64,000 nt of DNA from Macrotis lagotis. Lineage: Eukaryota; Chordata; Mammalia; Peramelemorphia; Peramelidae. Every line of letters starts with the position of its first letter. Position 1 is the first letter of the stretch. Under the pieces are notes generated by a model that saw only the letters and a list, made by a program, of their open reading frames with translations, searched no databases and was not told the origin of the DNA. Below are positions 13,467 through 26,466 of the stretch, piece by piece. Position numbers and translations under genes: made by a program. Where the stretch lies: NCBI RefSeq assembly GCF_037893015.1, contig NC_133660.1, positions 161,814,937 to 161,878,936 on the forward strand. The letters are read 5' to 3'.

Positions 13467-14479
13467 ACATAGTAGGTTCTTAATTATTGCTTGTTGCCTT
13501 GAGTCCCCAGAAGATTAGTATATTTACTTCCTGAACCTAGTTAATACTAATAACTGAAAGGGGGCTAAACAGATCTAAGATATTCTCCCAACCTTTCACT
13601 TCCTAGTACTTAATCTTTTTATCTTTTCTTCTACTTTCTCCCACACCAGTGGGAACAATGCCAGTGGAAACAATCTTCTATCTCTATGATGATTATTTGA
13701 GAATTCAGGAACCTAAGGCTTTGATTTTGAGAGCGGAAAAAAAAACAAATAGATCAAATTGAATATGGAATTCATCCAATGACTGCCTGATCTGGTCATG
13801 GCATGAAATAATAGATTCAGATTCCCATCTCTGATGATTACCAGCTGTGGGACCAAGGACAAATCACTAAACCTCTTGAAGGTTTAGTTTTCAGTAATTG
13901 CCAAGAATCTATTAAATGGCCAGCTCTAAATTTAAGGTCCCAGTTCACTCAATCTTTCTGCTTCTTTGTGACAGCCTACATGATTAGAACTCTTTGCTCC
14001 CATCACCCTCAGGGATGGGTACTTCCACAATGAGACTGTATGTAGCCTGTAAAGATTTTCCATACTCACTTTTCTCCACACCCTCCAGCCCTCTCTCTCC
14101 TATGCAAGGAAAAGTCCTAGGACATTTGTCTGAATTACATTTTCACATATGTATATCATGCCTGGTCCTAATCAAACTAGACATCTGTGGTTAAATGAAG
14201 TTATTTTCCTTGTAACAAACACAGACAATTGTTGTAGTCAGTCCTGACAAGGACCAGTCAACTCTTGTTATTTCTGAACACAAACAACCCAGAGATTAGC
14301 TCTCATCAATGTGTGTGCTGTTGAAACAACTCCCTAGAGAAAGCAAAAGGGGGGGGGGGGAGCCATGCAGCATGTTTACACTCTGGTATATAAGGACAAG
14401 GGACATCCTAGAAAAACATAAAAGAAAAATTTTAAGATGAAAAGTAGCATTCAAGTGGAAAATGCCATGATAAAAATGA
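13467..14479. other. Unassigned DNA with a weak MIR-like core
   Basis: MIR-like words at 13.79-13.90 kb (GTGGGACCAAGGACAAATCA); a G11 run at about 14350. Confidence 0.4.
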
Positions 14480-14660
14480 CAATAATTCACATTTATAGTA
14501 TATTAGTGTTTCCTCACAATATACTTTATAGGTATTTTATATATTCCCACTTTGCAGATGAGGAGACTCAGGCTCTGACAGGCTACGTGACTTGCCTAAC
14601 AACACCCAACTAGGATGCATTGGAGCTTAGATTTCAACCCAATTCTGCCTCTAAAAGCAG
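14480..14660 (-). mobile_element. MIR relic
   Basis: CAGATGAGGAGACTCAGGCT and TACGTGACTTGCCTAACAAC. Confidence 0.6.
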
Positions 14661-14699
14661 AATTCTACTATATTATACCATATTATATTTTATGTTTTT

Positions 14700-14936
14700 T
14701 GTTGTTATAGGGTTATTTCAGTTGTGTTTGACTCTGGGATCCCAAATTGGGTTTTCTTAGCAAAGATACTAGAGTGGTTTGACATTTCCTACTTCAGCTC
14801 ATTTTATAGATGAAGAACTGAAACAAAAAAGGTTAAGTGACTTGCAAAGAGCTAGAAAATGTCCAAGTTTCTGAAACCACATTTGAACTCTAGTCTTTCC
14901 AATTCCAGGCTGGGTGATCCATTCACTGTGCCACCC
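14700..14936 (-). mobile_element. Mar1-type CORE-SINE, minus strand
   Basis: Plus strand runs from GTTTGACTCTGGGATCCCAA through GAGTGGTTTGACATTTCC to the SINE head complement CACTGTGCCACCC; nearly full length. Confidence 0.8.
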
Positions 14937-14959
14937 TTTTATTATATTATATTGTATAT

Positions 14960-16520
14960 ATATATTTTTATTTTATGTGAAAATTTTCAAATTTAATATT
15001 TTAATTATATGTAAAAATAATTTTAAACTTTTGAAAATTTTGAGTTCCAAATTCCCTTTCTCCCTTATCTTTCATCAATTTTACATGACTATACATACAA
15101 AGTCATGGAAAGCATATTTCCATATTGGCCATGTTACATATAAGAAAACATAGAATTCTTCCAAAAAAAAGAAACAAGAAAAATAAAGTAAAAAAAAGAA
15201 ATGTGCTTCAATCTGCATTCAAACTCTATCAGTTCTCTCTCTGGAGGTAGATAACATTCATAAATCCTTCAGAATTATCTTGGATTATTATACTACTCAA
15301 AGTCATTCACATCCCAAGAACATTGCTATTATTGAATACAATGTTCTTCTGGTTCTGTTCATGTTACTTTTCATCAGTTTGTGTAATTCTTTCCAGGTTT
15401 TTCTAAAAGTATTCTGCTTTCTTATAGCACAATAATTTTTCATTACAATCACATGCCATATCTTAACCATTCCTCAATTGATGAACATTCCTTCAAATTC
15501 CAATTCCTTGCTACCACAAAAAAGGGTTGCTATAAATACTTTTTATATATTGGTCCTTTTCCCTTTTCTTTTATCTCTGAAATGCAGATGTCTTAGTGAT
15601 ATTGCTGGGTCAATGTATATGCACTGTTTTATAATCCTTTGGGCATAATTCCAAATTTACTTCACAACTCCACCAACAGTACATCAATGTCCCATTTTTC
15701 CCATATGCCCTCCAACTTTTATTATTTTTTCTGTCATATTAGTCAATTTGATAAGTACAAGGTGGTAACTCAGAGTTGTTTTAATTTGCTTTTCTTGAGT
15801 CAATAATTATTTAAAGCATTTTTTCATATGCCTATACACATCTTTGATTTCTTCATCTGAAAATGTTTATTCATATTCTTATAACATTTATCAATTAGAG
15901 AATAATACATAGTCTTAAAATTTTGACTCAATTTCCTATATATCTGAAAAATGAGGTCTTTCTCAGAGAAACTTGTAAAAAATTTTTTTCACAATTTTTC
16001 ACTTTGTTTCTAATAATCTTGGCTGCACTGATTTTGCTTGTGCCAAAACTGTTTATATCCCACAATGTTCTCTAGCTCTTGTATGGTCATAAATTCTTCC
16101 CTTATCTATAAATCTGACATAAAATATTCCATGCTCCTCTACCTTTATGTCTAAATTATGTACCTATTTTGGTCTTCTCTCAGTATAAGATCTAAGATGT
16201 TGGTCTATATCTAGTTTCTGCCAAACTGCTTTCCACTTTTCCAGCAGGTTTTTTTTGGTCAAATAGTGAATTCTTGTCCCAAAACCTTGGATCTAGTAGT
16301 AATCTAGTATCAAACACTAGATTACTATGATCATTTACTATGTGTATTGTGTACCTACCTAATCTGTTCCACTGATCCACCACTCTTAGCCATTACCAGA
16401 TTGCTTTTATAATTACCACTTCGTAATCAGGTTGAGATCTAACACTGCTAGGCCACCTTCCCTCACATCTTTTTTTATATTGGTTCCTTTTGCTATTCTT
16501 GACCTTTAATTCTTCCATAT
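14960..16520 (-). mobile_element. Old L1 ORF2 3' half and 3' UTR, minus strand
   Basis: On the minus strand the ORF2 segment reads VVDQWNRLGRYTIHIV, HSNLVFDTR and FWDKNSLFD, the L1 region downstream of the reverse transcriptase. It then decays into a long 3' part to about 14.96 kb. One of only two minus-strand L1-lineage copies in the window. Confidence 0.8.
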
Positions 16521-16649
16521 ATTATCTGTTTATATATTGTACTCTCTACAGTATTATACTGTACTACTATACTTTGCCATTTCATACTTCTTTATGTAGA
16601 GCTATACTAGATACTGGAAAAAACAAAACTGAAATAAAGCTCTGTCCCC

Positions 16650-17010
16650 ATCTCCAAACTCATCCCTCTCTTCTCCTACTGTTAAATTCTTCTTGGAGCC
16701 TCCATTTTGAAGAAGGGCCCAGATCAGTTATCTTTCATTCTCTAGACTTTGCCACCATGCCTCAGCTACCTTTTCTTTCCATTCCAGCAATCCCTTCTCC
16801 CATTGATGAGTTCTTTTCTTGAACCTCTTTTTTGAGAAAGGACCATACCCCTTTGCAAGTCCCTTCTCCCTTTTTTGCTTTCATGTCTTGTCTTCTCCCA
16901 TTTAGAATGTAAGCTCCTTTGAGAGCAAAGTCTTTCTTTTATGCTCCTATTTGTATTAAACACATAGTATGTATTTAATAAATGATTGTTGACTTGCCTT
17001 GCCTTGATAG
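16650..17010 (+). mobile_element. L2-like 3' tail
   Basis: CCATTTAGAATGTAAGCTCC, TTTGAGAGCAAAGTC and ATAAATGATTGTTGACT close an ancient pyrimidine-rich element. The long open frame at 16490-16822 spans its edge and is not a gene. Confidence 0.55.
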
Positions 17011-18539
17011 AATTTTATAGAAAAGTTAAAGAGAACCATTGCTTTATTCTTCTACAGAGCTAAAAATTTAAGACAGTAAGAAATGTGAACCATTAATATT
17101 TGGATGGGTGTGGAAGTATTTATTTCACCTTTACCTAGAAAAGGGTAAATTAAAGAGGTTTCTCTGATTCAAAATGTTATTCTGAATATATGTAATTACA
17201 CACAGTTGCACTTACACAGAATATTTATGAATCTCCTCACAATAAATACTCTTTTTAAAAGTCCAAAAATGTAGATCTATTTGAATTTTACAGTCAAACA
17301 AATTGAGGCTCATAAAGATTAAGTGATTTGCTCAGAATACCACTGCCCATAATACTCTGGAAAAATCATGACTTTAATTCAGATCTTTTCATTCTTTTCT
17401 CTATAGTATGTTTGCTATCTCTTGAATGTTACATGCATGGATCTGTGCTTTGGGGACAACTCTAAGTAAATTGGGTCAATCTAAGAAAAACTGTATAGTA
17501 GGAAAAATTTGGCACTGAATATCTCCCTACCTTATACTGCCTCATGCTCCCTCTCAAAAAACAAAACAAAAAACCCTTCCCTTTTCAAGGGCTGACTAAA
17601 CTTGACACATAATGTGCTCATGCTCCTCCCCCCCACTCAGATCCAGAGTATTAAAAACATTTTTCAATCATTTATAATACTCATTTACAAATATGTTATA
17701 GTCCAAGCTATCTTTGTTTTTCTACCAGGACCATCACTGGCCAACTGTCTTTCTTTACCAAATTCCCTTCTCAAGTTCTAATTATTTTTTATCTAATTAT
17801 TTTATTTAATTAATATTTATCTAATTATTTGTCTAAATATTATCTATATAATTTATCTAAATATTATCTAAATAATTATTTATCTAAATATTTTATCTAA
17901 TTATTTTTTTTCAAAACTCTATTTTATTCCATTCCTTTTTTGCTCTGTATTTTTTCAAGTAAATATATCCTTCAGTCTGTTTTTCTGCCACCGTCTGTCA
18001 GCAATTGTTCTCCATCTTTTCCCAATGAGATCTCCATATAGTTATTCATTCTATATGTAATTACTAAATGTCTTTATACACAGCACAATACTGAGTTTTC
18101 CTCTTTCTTCTCAAACTATTTCTTGTCCATCCAGATGTAGGTAACTTTAGACAGGTATAGACAAATCTGTGCCTCAGATAAGTTTTAGTGGCACAAGAGC
18201 TTGTGTGCACAAATAAGACACAGAGAATGAGGTTAAACAACTCAAGTTCTCTGCCAGGTGGTCAAGCCTCAGAAAAACATTTGCCTAGGGTTATTTCTAC
18301 TATTATCTTCACCAAAAGAATAGACAGGAAGTTTCCTAGTATGAATCTGGAAGGCTACCAATATATTTCTTACTCCCTCTCCCCCAAGAAATGGGAAATG
18401 GTAAGTCAGGGCAAATAGCTGCCCTCATTTCCCCTTATTTGTTTCCTCAAACATTCTAGGAAATCCAACTTTTACTGACTCAATTTAGATAAATACTTAA
18501 TGCACAGAAACTATTTAAACTGCACAAGAATCTATTAGA
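17011..18539. other. AT-rich unassigned DNA with one minisatellite
   Basis: MIR-like core at 17.29-17.34 kb and the 17.77-kb minisatellite; no exon seen. Confidence 0.45.
17770..17912. repeat. ATCTAATTATTT-type minisatellite
   Basis: Variable units of TATCTAATTATTT / TATCTAAATATT repeated about ten times. Confidence 0.85.
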
Positions 18540-19392
18540 GGGTGGAATTAAAGATGGCAATTTTTTGACTCTACATTCCATACTGCCATAATAGGCAGTT
18601 TTCAGAGGAAGAAATCCAACTATCAAGAACTGTAAAATAAACTCTCCAAATTACTAATAAACAGAAAAATGTGAATTTAAGCAATTCTGAAGTTCCACCC
18701 AACATCATCAGATTGGCAGAGATGACAAATGTTGGATGGATTACAAGAAAACCATATTAACATATGCTAGTAAAGTTGAATTCATCTAGTCTTTCAAGAA
18801 AGCAGTTTGCAACCACTGTCCAAAATTAATAAACTGTTCACACCCTTTGACCCAACAATAGCATTACTAGGCTTATACTCTTCAATGACCAAAGAAAAAA
18901 GCAAAGAACCCATCCATAAATATTTCATCAACAATTTTTGTTGTGGTAAGGAACTGGAATCTAAGGGTGCCCTTAATTGGAAAATGGCTAAACAAACTAT
19001 GGTATATGAATGAAATGAAATAATATTGTGCTATAAGAAACAATAAAAGGGTGGCTTCAGAGAAACTTTTTAACCTATGTGAACTGTTTCAGAGTAAAGT
19101 GAACAGGACCAGGAAAACAACTAATACAATAAGAACAGCATTGTTTTAAAAATACAGATCAATGAAGTGACCAACTGCTACCATTCCAGAGAACTGATAA
19201 TGAAGCATGCTGTACTCACCTCACAGGGAGGTGATGAGGTCAAAATGAGACATAATTTTTGTTCATAGCCATTGTTGGAATTTATTTTGCTTGATAATGA
19301 ATTCTTATTACAAGTTTTTTTAAATGAGGGGAGGTGGAAAATGGTGTTTTTAATTAAAAAACAAAATGAAATTTTTATAAAAGAAAAGGGTG
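18540..19392 (+). mobile_element. Older L1 3' half-kilobase relic (ORF2 C-terminus and 3' UTR)
   Basis: Translation gives INKLFTPFDPTIALLGLYSS and LNWKMAKQTMVYE followed by KKGGFRETF-like residues, the C-terminal part of L1 ORF2. It has several stops and is more diverged than the short L1 tails elsewhere in the window. Confidence 0.75.
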
Positions 19393-20569
19393 TTCAAAAG
19401 TATCAGTTTCTTTAGAGGGGCTGAAAAAAAAGATCCTTGGATTTATTGATTAATAGATCACTAATACAGTTTGGGATAATAGTTTCAGCAAAGTGGCAAA
19501 TTTACATTCCCTACTCCAGGAGTAAATGATAGTGAAATAAAAAATTATTTGCCTTACTGAAACTCATCTTCTTTTGACAAGAAAAAATAATTTACAAAAA
19601 ATATTTGATCCAGTGGCTACATCTGACAATGTGTATCACATTCTGTCCTGGTCCCTTACCTAGGTGCCAAGAAGAGAGAAATATGTATGATTCATTGTAT
19701 TTTCTATAGGGCTTTCACTGGTTTGTTGAGGTTTTTTAAACCAAGTCTTACAGTGATAAGTAGAAATTTCGAGAAAGTTGCTAAGTTGGTTAAAGAATTT
19801 TTTAGGCCAGGACAGACACGAGCATGTTTGCAGACAGAGAAGAAAAGAAGGCACTACCAGTAAAGAGAGATGATTGAAAATGTAAGATAGGGAAAGGATA
19901 AGTGATGGGGGAAGGTCTTTGGGTGCACATGAGTGAAAGACAGATAGAGACAAAGAGAAACACACACACACACATACACACATACATGCAGAGAGAGAAT
20001 GTGTGTGTTTAATGGAATCAAATAAGGATTATATTAAGATGAACCTGAAAAAGAAGGGCAAGAGAGAAAGAGAAAAATTCTCAGTTGGTAAGAAAGTTGT
20101 GGTTACAGAAACATGTTGAGGAGGGATAAGGAAAGACATAGAAGTTCATGTCAGATTACTTCTACTTTCCCAGTTCAGTAGGAAGTGAAATTGTGGGCTG
20201 AGAGTGGGGTTGGAAGCTTGGGTATGGGAGGGGTTTGTAATGGACTCTGTGGGGAATATGATAGGAATTCAACAAGAGATGAATGAAATGATTATAGAGC
20301 AACAACCGGGGCCCTATTGAGTTTGAAGGGATGAACACATAGAGGATCCAATCAATATGATTTTTGTGACTTTCTTTTTCTTTAGAAACTGGAAGCAGAA
20401 GCAAAGAAATTGGATGGTAAGGGTAGTTCAGGATGGGGATCAGCAAGGTAAGCAGAGTGGAAAGTGGGCCCTGAAAGGGGAAGCTTTGCAGGGTGTTTGA
20501 GAGGGCTCTAACTTTGTGCAGTCTGAAAACAGTTACAGGAGTATGGGCAGTTCTGGATTTCTGATGACA
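19393..20569. other. Unassigned DNA
   Basis: The 20.0-20.5 kb part is purine-rich and may be an old LTR or LINE relic, but I cannot place it. Confidence 0.35.
19959..19988. repeat. (CA)n microsatellite
   Basis: CA repeat with CATA interruptions. Confidence 0.85.
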
Positions 20570-20830
20570 GCAGTCAGTCAGTTAGTATGCAGCACTATGT
20601 ATACTGTGCTAAGCACTGGGGATCCAAAAAACCCACCTGAGTTCAAATCCAAGACTTGTCACCTATTATCCAAGTGAATGCTTGGCAAGTCACAGCCTCC
20701 TTGGAACTCTGTTTTCTTGTCTTTAAAATAAGGGAGCTGAATTAGAGAACTTAAGATCCCTTCCATCTCTAAATGTGCATATGGGTCATATGGTCCTATG
20801 GCTAGGTTGGGAAGGGACCTTCAAATTAAT
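20570..20830 (+). mobile_element. MIR3/L3-type and MIR relics
   Basis: ACTGTGCTAAGCACTGGGGA (MIR3/L3-like) then GAGTTCAAATCCAAGACTTG and CCCTTCCATCTCTAAATGTG (MIR-like). Confidence 0.6.
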
Positions 20831-21257
20831 TTAAACTAGGAACATTAGCTTTGAAATCAAAGACAAACCTAGGATTTGAACCCACCACCCTGGACTTCAA
20901 ATCTACTCCCTAATCTAACTTCATTTTAAAAAACATAAATATCTTCATCTTAAATCAACCTATTTTTGAGGGCAGAGAGAGATCTGGGAATGAAATTCTG
21001 CTCAATCTCCTCACCAAAGTTGCTTCTTCCTCTAGTCCTGGTGAGGCACATAATTTAGGGTCTTCTACACACACATCTGGTAGCTTCAGAGAAGGAATGC
21101 TAGAGTCCTTTCCACTATTTCACTTCTATGATGGCATGAATGATGTTATCAGAGGGAACCTTCCCTCTTTATAGAGAATAGTCCCACAGCTGATCCTGAA
21201 GTTCTCAAATTGAGTATGGATTAAAAAAAAAAACTAATAACAAGTCACCTCAACCAA

Positions 21258-21395
21258 GAGAGCCAATATGGCCAGTGGATAAAGCAATAGCCTTGGAGTC
21301 AGGAAGAATTTGGTTCAAGACCTGCCTTTTAGACCTACTGATTATGTGATCTTGGGTAAGTCATTTAACCATTCACCTTGTAGGCAACTTGCTAA
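21258..21395 (+). mobile_element. Old CORE-SINE relic
   Basis: CCAGTGGATAAAGCAATAGC and CTTGGAGTCAGGAAG-type words followed by a GTAAGTCATTTAACC-like core; diverged and without clear ends. Confidence 0.65.
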
Positions 21396-22149
21396 TAATA
21401 AGCCTTTTAAGGCCTAATCCGCACTGATTGAAGGAGTTCCACACCAGGATTTCCCTAAACTAATAAAACCACTGGTAAATCAACCCATATCCCTTCCCCT
21501 AAACCACAATTAAACAAAATAACTTTTCCCCATTCTTTCTCTCATTGTACTCTACAACAGAAGTGCCAAGTCAGTTAGGGAACTGGATTGGGAAATATTT
21601 AACAAAACAAATAAAAAAAAAAACCAACAAAAGGCCATGCTTCCCACAGAGATCCTTATGTACACATTAGTACCCCGCCTCACCTCCCCCATTTCCAACT
21701 GAGTTTGACATCACAGGTTTACAGTACAATTTCTCTAAGAAGCAATCCCTACTTCTAAGGAAGTTGAGGCTGATGGATCTCTTAAATTTGGTATTTCTGA
21801 ACTTCTCCAAGTTTAAAGACTTAAGACTGCCTATGAAGAGGGGAACCAGGAAGAAAAAGAGGTTAAAGTTCTTTGATTATAGGTCCATGAGTGAAGAAAA
21901 GAGATGAGAGGAAAGAAAAAAAAATTGAACTAAATGATCTCAAAAGTCTCCTCTGGCTCTAAATTCATGTATTTAACATCCCCCTGCAAGATTTCCTAAA
22001 ATAGTGAGCTTACGATTTACACTTTGTTTCTCATTACTTGGCACAAAAAAAGACCTATGCTAGAGAATAAAATACAGAAAGTATATGCTAGAGGGATTTC
22101 TCCCCTCATCCTTACTACTTTCTAAAGTACCTGTTTGTAATTTATGAAA

Positions 22150-22290
22150 CTATATAACAGAGAGGGTTCTGGCTCTGTAGATGTGTCTGGGTCCAATATG
22201 AAGTTGTATGACCTGAGCAAATCCCTTAACTTGTCTGGGTCTCTGGCTCCCTATCTGTGAAATAAAGAGGTTCAATTAGATGCCTTCAAT
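22150..22290 (+). mobile_element. MIR relic
   Basis: TATGACCTGAGCAAATCCCT and CTCCCTATCTGTGAAATAAA. Confidence 0.55.
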
Positions 22291-23361
22291 AATCATAGAT
22301 TGAGGTAGTTTTGTTTTTTACTTTAAAAAATAAATATGTAGTCAGCCTATCTTACCAAATGAGAGTAATTTTTGCTAAAATGACAACTTCCTTGGAAAGC
22401 TGGATGAGGCAGCTGTCAGTAGCATTTATTTTGAAACTCGGGTTGCCCCTGTAAGTAAAGAAAGCCTTCCTATCATCACAAGGAGTAACTCTAATCAGAA
22501 TTGATCTAGTTACTTGGAAAGCCAATGGGTAGCTGCTCTATCACATCAGGGAGCTGTGGGGACACCAGGACCCTGCCTGAGGCAAAAATGCTCAAATTGT
22601 TCAGCAAGAGAGTGTGATAGCACAGAGGGTGGAAACAATGGATGCAACATGGGGCTGCTGATTCAAGCAGAAAGGATATGTAGGAAAATCAGCACCTGCG
22701 AGACATGGGCAAAATTCTAGACCAGAACAGTCTAGGAAAATGTGCCTTTAGAAAATCAAACTTAAGGAATGGCCATGCAAGAACATGAGTAAGGATGAGA
22801 TGTGACTGGGAAAAGGTGATTTGTCATAAAGAGTCAGAACCAGTATATGAAGAGATGAACACAACCTATCCCAGAGCCACACTACTGGAGCCCAGAAAAT
22901 GCATAGGGATTACTCAAGTGAATTAGAAGCATGTAAACTCTTACATTCACAAACTCAAAATAAGAAAGTCAGAAGTTCTGGGGCAGAATAAATGAGCCCC
23001 ACATATAGCCCTCTTCTGATTTGACCTTGGCTGTAATATAAACAGATCTTCACAAAGGATCAGAACACAATTCCCATTCTCTTTTTTTCCTTCTCTATGG
23101 CAAACAATATGTATTTACAGTGAAATCAGGAAATAGAAGGAAATGACAATAAAACCTTCACCAAAGACTAGAAGGAATCAGAAACAGTATTGAAGATTGC
23201 CTTGATGGAAATTTACCAAAAAAAGGCATCCAGGTCAGAGTCCCATGAAGTATCTATCCCCAACCCTCCATGAAAGACCAAATGAGGGAAGACCTGAAAT
23301 GTGTTAAGTCTCTGAAGTCATTCAGCACACTCACAGCTACCTGTAAAAGTCTTGCTTTATA

Positions 23362-24043
23362 AGCCCAAAGGGCAACAAAAATATGCATATCCTTTGATCC
23401 AGCAATACTACTGGGTCTATACCCTGAAGAGATTATGAAAAAGGGTAAAAACATCACTTGTACAAAAATATTCATAGCAGCCCTGTCTGTGGTGGCAAAA
23501 TGAATGTTCTTAACAAACTGTGGTATATGCATGTGATGGAACACTATTGTTCTATTAAAAACCAGGAGGGATGGGAATTCAGGGAAGCCTGGAAGGACTT
23601 GCATGCACTGATGCTGAGCCAGATAGGCAGGATCAGAAAAACACTGTACACCCTAACAACAACATGGGGGTGATGGTCAAACTTAACAGATTTGCTCATT
23701 CCATCAGTGAAACAATTAGGCACAATTTTGGTGGTATCTGTGATGGATAATACCATCTGTATCCAGAGAAAGAATTGAGGAGTTTGAACAAAGACCAAAG
23801 ATTATTACCTTTAATTAAAAAAAAAAATAACAGTTTATCCTATTATGTAATTTTGCTATCTCTTATACTTTATTTTTCTTCCTTAAGGATACGTTTTCTC
23901 TCTCATCACATTCAACTTAGATCAATGTATACCATGTAAACAATGTAAAGACTAACAAACTGCCTTCTGTGGGGGGTGGGAGGAGGGAAATAAGATTATG
24001 GAAAAAAATTGTAAAATTCAAAGTAAATAAATTCTTTAAAAAA
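23362..24043 (+). mobile_element. L1 ORF2 C-terminus and 3' UTR
   Basis: It starts at the SIYPEEIMKKGKNITCTKIF-type block (STTGSIP-like frame) and continues through MEHYCSIKNQEGWEFREAWK, then the 3' UTR. An imperfect target duplication AAGTCTTGCTTTA / AAGTCTCGATTTA flanks it. Confidence 0.85.
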
Positions 24044-25143
24044 AAGTCTCGATTTAAACAGTGAGGTGAACCACCTAAGTCCAGATCAAGTTCATGTGCT
24101 GTGCCTCACAAACAACATATAATCATTTCCTATGAGGCTCTATCAAATGAGATAGTCTTGTAAAGTAAACTTTGTAAACTTAACAAACATATATAAATGC
24201 CACCATTATGAATTCAGGTGGCATATTTAAAATAGTATAGTCATCAAAATGAGAACATGCTGTGTTTGGGCAAAATATAGAAGGATTCCCATGCTCCCAA
24301 ACTTGACCCATCAATCTCTACCCACAGTACTCATAAGAATTATATAGTAGAAAAATATCTGCTTTGAAAACTAATTTTAAACAGTACTGATAAAGCATGG
24401 TTGGGGTAATACTCTGAAGTGTGAATGCATAAGACCAGATGAAATACATATATATATTTTCACTCACACTCAGAAACATTTGTGTGTATCTGAAAAGATG
24501 TTTCTACCTTCAGGGAATAACCCTAAGCCTTTGGCAATCTGGTAGTGGACAGTCTATACTGGTTCTCACTAGACTATGCTTTCTGAAACCCTCATCTTCA
24601 TCTTCCTCTTGCTGGAATACTGGACTCTGAAATTACACTTCCTGGCTCCGATTGGTGAGCTTTAACCATATCTTGCTAAAAACCTAGGCCCTCCATCCTC
24701 TTCTTACACAAAGCTAAGGCATTTCCCCTCCCCGCAACGCCTTATTTAGATGCTGTCTTACTCCTATAGAATAACAGCTTCTTGAGGTCAGGAATCATTT
24801 TGCATGCTTGCATTTGAATTCCTAGCAGGTATTAGCATAGTGGCACATAATAAGCACTTAAGATATGGTTTGTACTAACTAATCACACATAACATTTCTT
24901 ACATTCTAGTGCTTTTTATCTCTAACAAAAAAAAGTATCAAAATAAAATAAGATATGAAGATTTCATTCTGCATTTAGCAAAAGGAAATGCTTTCCCCCC
25001 CACCCCATGTCAAAATAAATAACATAAGTAATGAAAGTCCAAATTCATTCAGGAACTTCTGTTAAATCTCTTCTTCCCCACACTATCACAGATGAATAAA
25101 GGCCTTTGTGATAGCCATTGGTACATCAAAAGTAATTCTTTTC
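24044..25143. other. Unassigned DNA with an L2 tail
   Basis: Nothing except the 24.77-kb L2-type tail. Confidence 0.4.
24765..24880 (+). mobile_element. L2-type 3' tail
   Basis: TAACAGCTTCTTGAGGTCAG, GAATTCCTAGCAGGTATTAG and CACATAATAAGCACTTAAG. Confidence 0.55.
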
Positions 25144-25161
25144 TAAAAATTTTATCAGATA

Positions 25162-25594
25162 TGCTGAGTGAGATGAGCAGAACCAGAAAAACACTATACA
25201 CCCTAACAGCAACATGGGAGTGATGTTCAATCTTGAAGGATTTGCTCATTCCATCAGTGCAACAATCCGGAACAATTTTGGGCTGTCTGCAAAGGAGAGT
25301 TCGAGCTGTATCCAGATAATGAGCTGTGGAGTTTGAACAAAGTGCAAGGACTATTCCCTTTAATTTAGAAAAAAAACAGATACCTTATTGTCTGATCTTA
25401 TTACCTCTTAGCCTTCTCTTCTCTTCTTTAAGGATATGATTTCTCTCTCATCACACCCGATTTGGATCAATGTACAACATGGAAACAAAGTAAAGACAGA
25501 GTGTTTTCCGTGGGGGGGGAGGGGGGAGGGAAGCAAGATTGGGGGGGAAATAGTAAAACTTGAATAATATCTTTAATAAAAATAAATTTTAAAA
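25162..25594 (+). mobile_element. L1 3' end with G-rich 3' UTR
   Basis: Short ORF2 C-terminal remnant (MLSEMSRTRKTLYTLTATWE) then the 3' UTR, with an extreme G tract at 25508-25549. Target duplication AAATTTTATCAGATA at both ends, with one mismatch. Confidence 0.88.
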
Positions 25595-26094
25595 AAATTT
25601 ATCAGATAATAAATTGCTTCAGATCAGAGATTTTGTCTTATTTAACACTTAGTTATTTCCCATAGCTCTTATATATAGGAAACGCTCAACAAACATTTCT
25701 TTAATTTGAATAGAACTTAATTGAAACTCACACCAGGGATCCAGGTGCAATCAATGTACTTTCCAAGCACCAATGTACTGAGCTGATGAGGGGGCACTAG
25801 CTATTGCCACCTGTGACCTTAGGTAAATCATTTTATCTCAAAGCTTGATTTCCTCCTTTGTCATTATCTACATCAGGACCTGTAAGGGCCAGTTCAGCTC
25901 CAAATTTATTAGGCTATTGTTAACTATTTTGATTTACAAGCATCCATTCACTGAGATGGGTATCCTTTTCCCTAATCAGCTAGATACACAGAGACATAGG
26001 GAAAAAAAGTTCAGAAATAAAAAATTATTTCTTCATTTAGGGATCTATCACATTTTCCCTTAAGCTGATTCTATTTTGCTCCAAAAATGAAACA

Positions 26095-26215
26095 TATAAG
26101 ACAATGGACTGGGAATCAAGGGACATAAGCTCTTGTATTCCCTCCACCACTCATTATCTGTGTGATCCTGTAAAAACTGCTTTACCTCTCTATTATCACA
26201 ATTAAGAAGGCAGAG
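26095..26215 (+). mobile_element. MIR relic
   Basis: ACAATGGACTGGGAATCAAG and CATTATCTGTGTGATCCTGT. Confidence 0.5.
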
Positions 26216-26389
26216 TAATTTAGTTATGGGGACAGAAAGGCAGCAACTGCTATTGAAAGCCCTAATAAAGACATCAACTTCTCACCAAATCTGAGGCCAC
26301 CTCTTGGCAGGTTACAAAAGCACAGCTAGTTCAGGTCTTTGGACCAGCTGATACCATTACTGTGACTATAATGGCCACAATGGGATGTA

Positions 26390-26466
26390 TTGGCAAGAAA
26401 GAGACATGGGGGTGGGGGAGTTCCTTATGTTGCTCTGGTGAAGTTTAATTACCTGGAAGGCTTTCC
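26390..26466. repeat. Unknown repeat, copy A
   Basis: GTTCCTTATGTTGCTCTGGT then TTTAATTACCTGGAAGG; about 80% like 27876-27955. Confidence 0.7.

Larger units (their letters stand above)
20831..23361. other. Mostly unassigned DNA
   Basis: Holds an old SINE (21.26 kb) and a MIR (22.15 kb). The small open frame at 22514-22720 has no known domain. Confidence 0.4.

Noticed and set aside
16490-16822. 110-codon frame
   Set aside because: It bridges the end of an L1 relic and an L2-like tail; composition is pyrimidine-driven.
20000-20560. Possible old LTR in a purine-rich stretch
   Set aside because: No terminal repeats, target duplication or family words could be identified.
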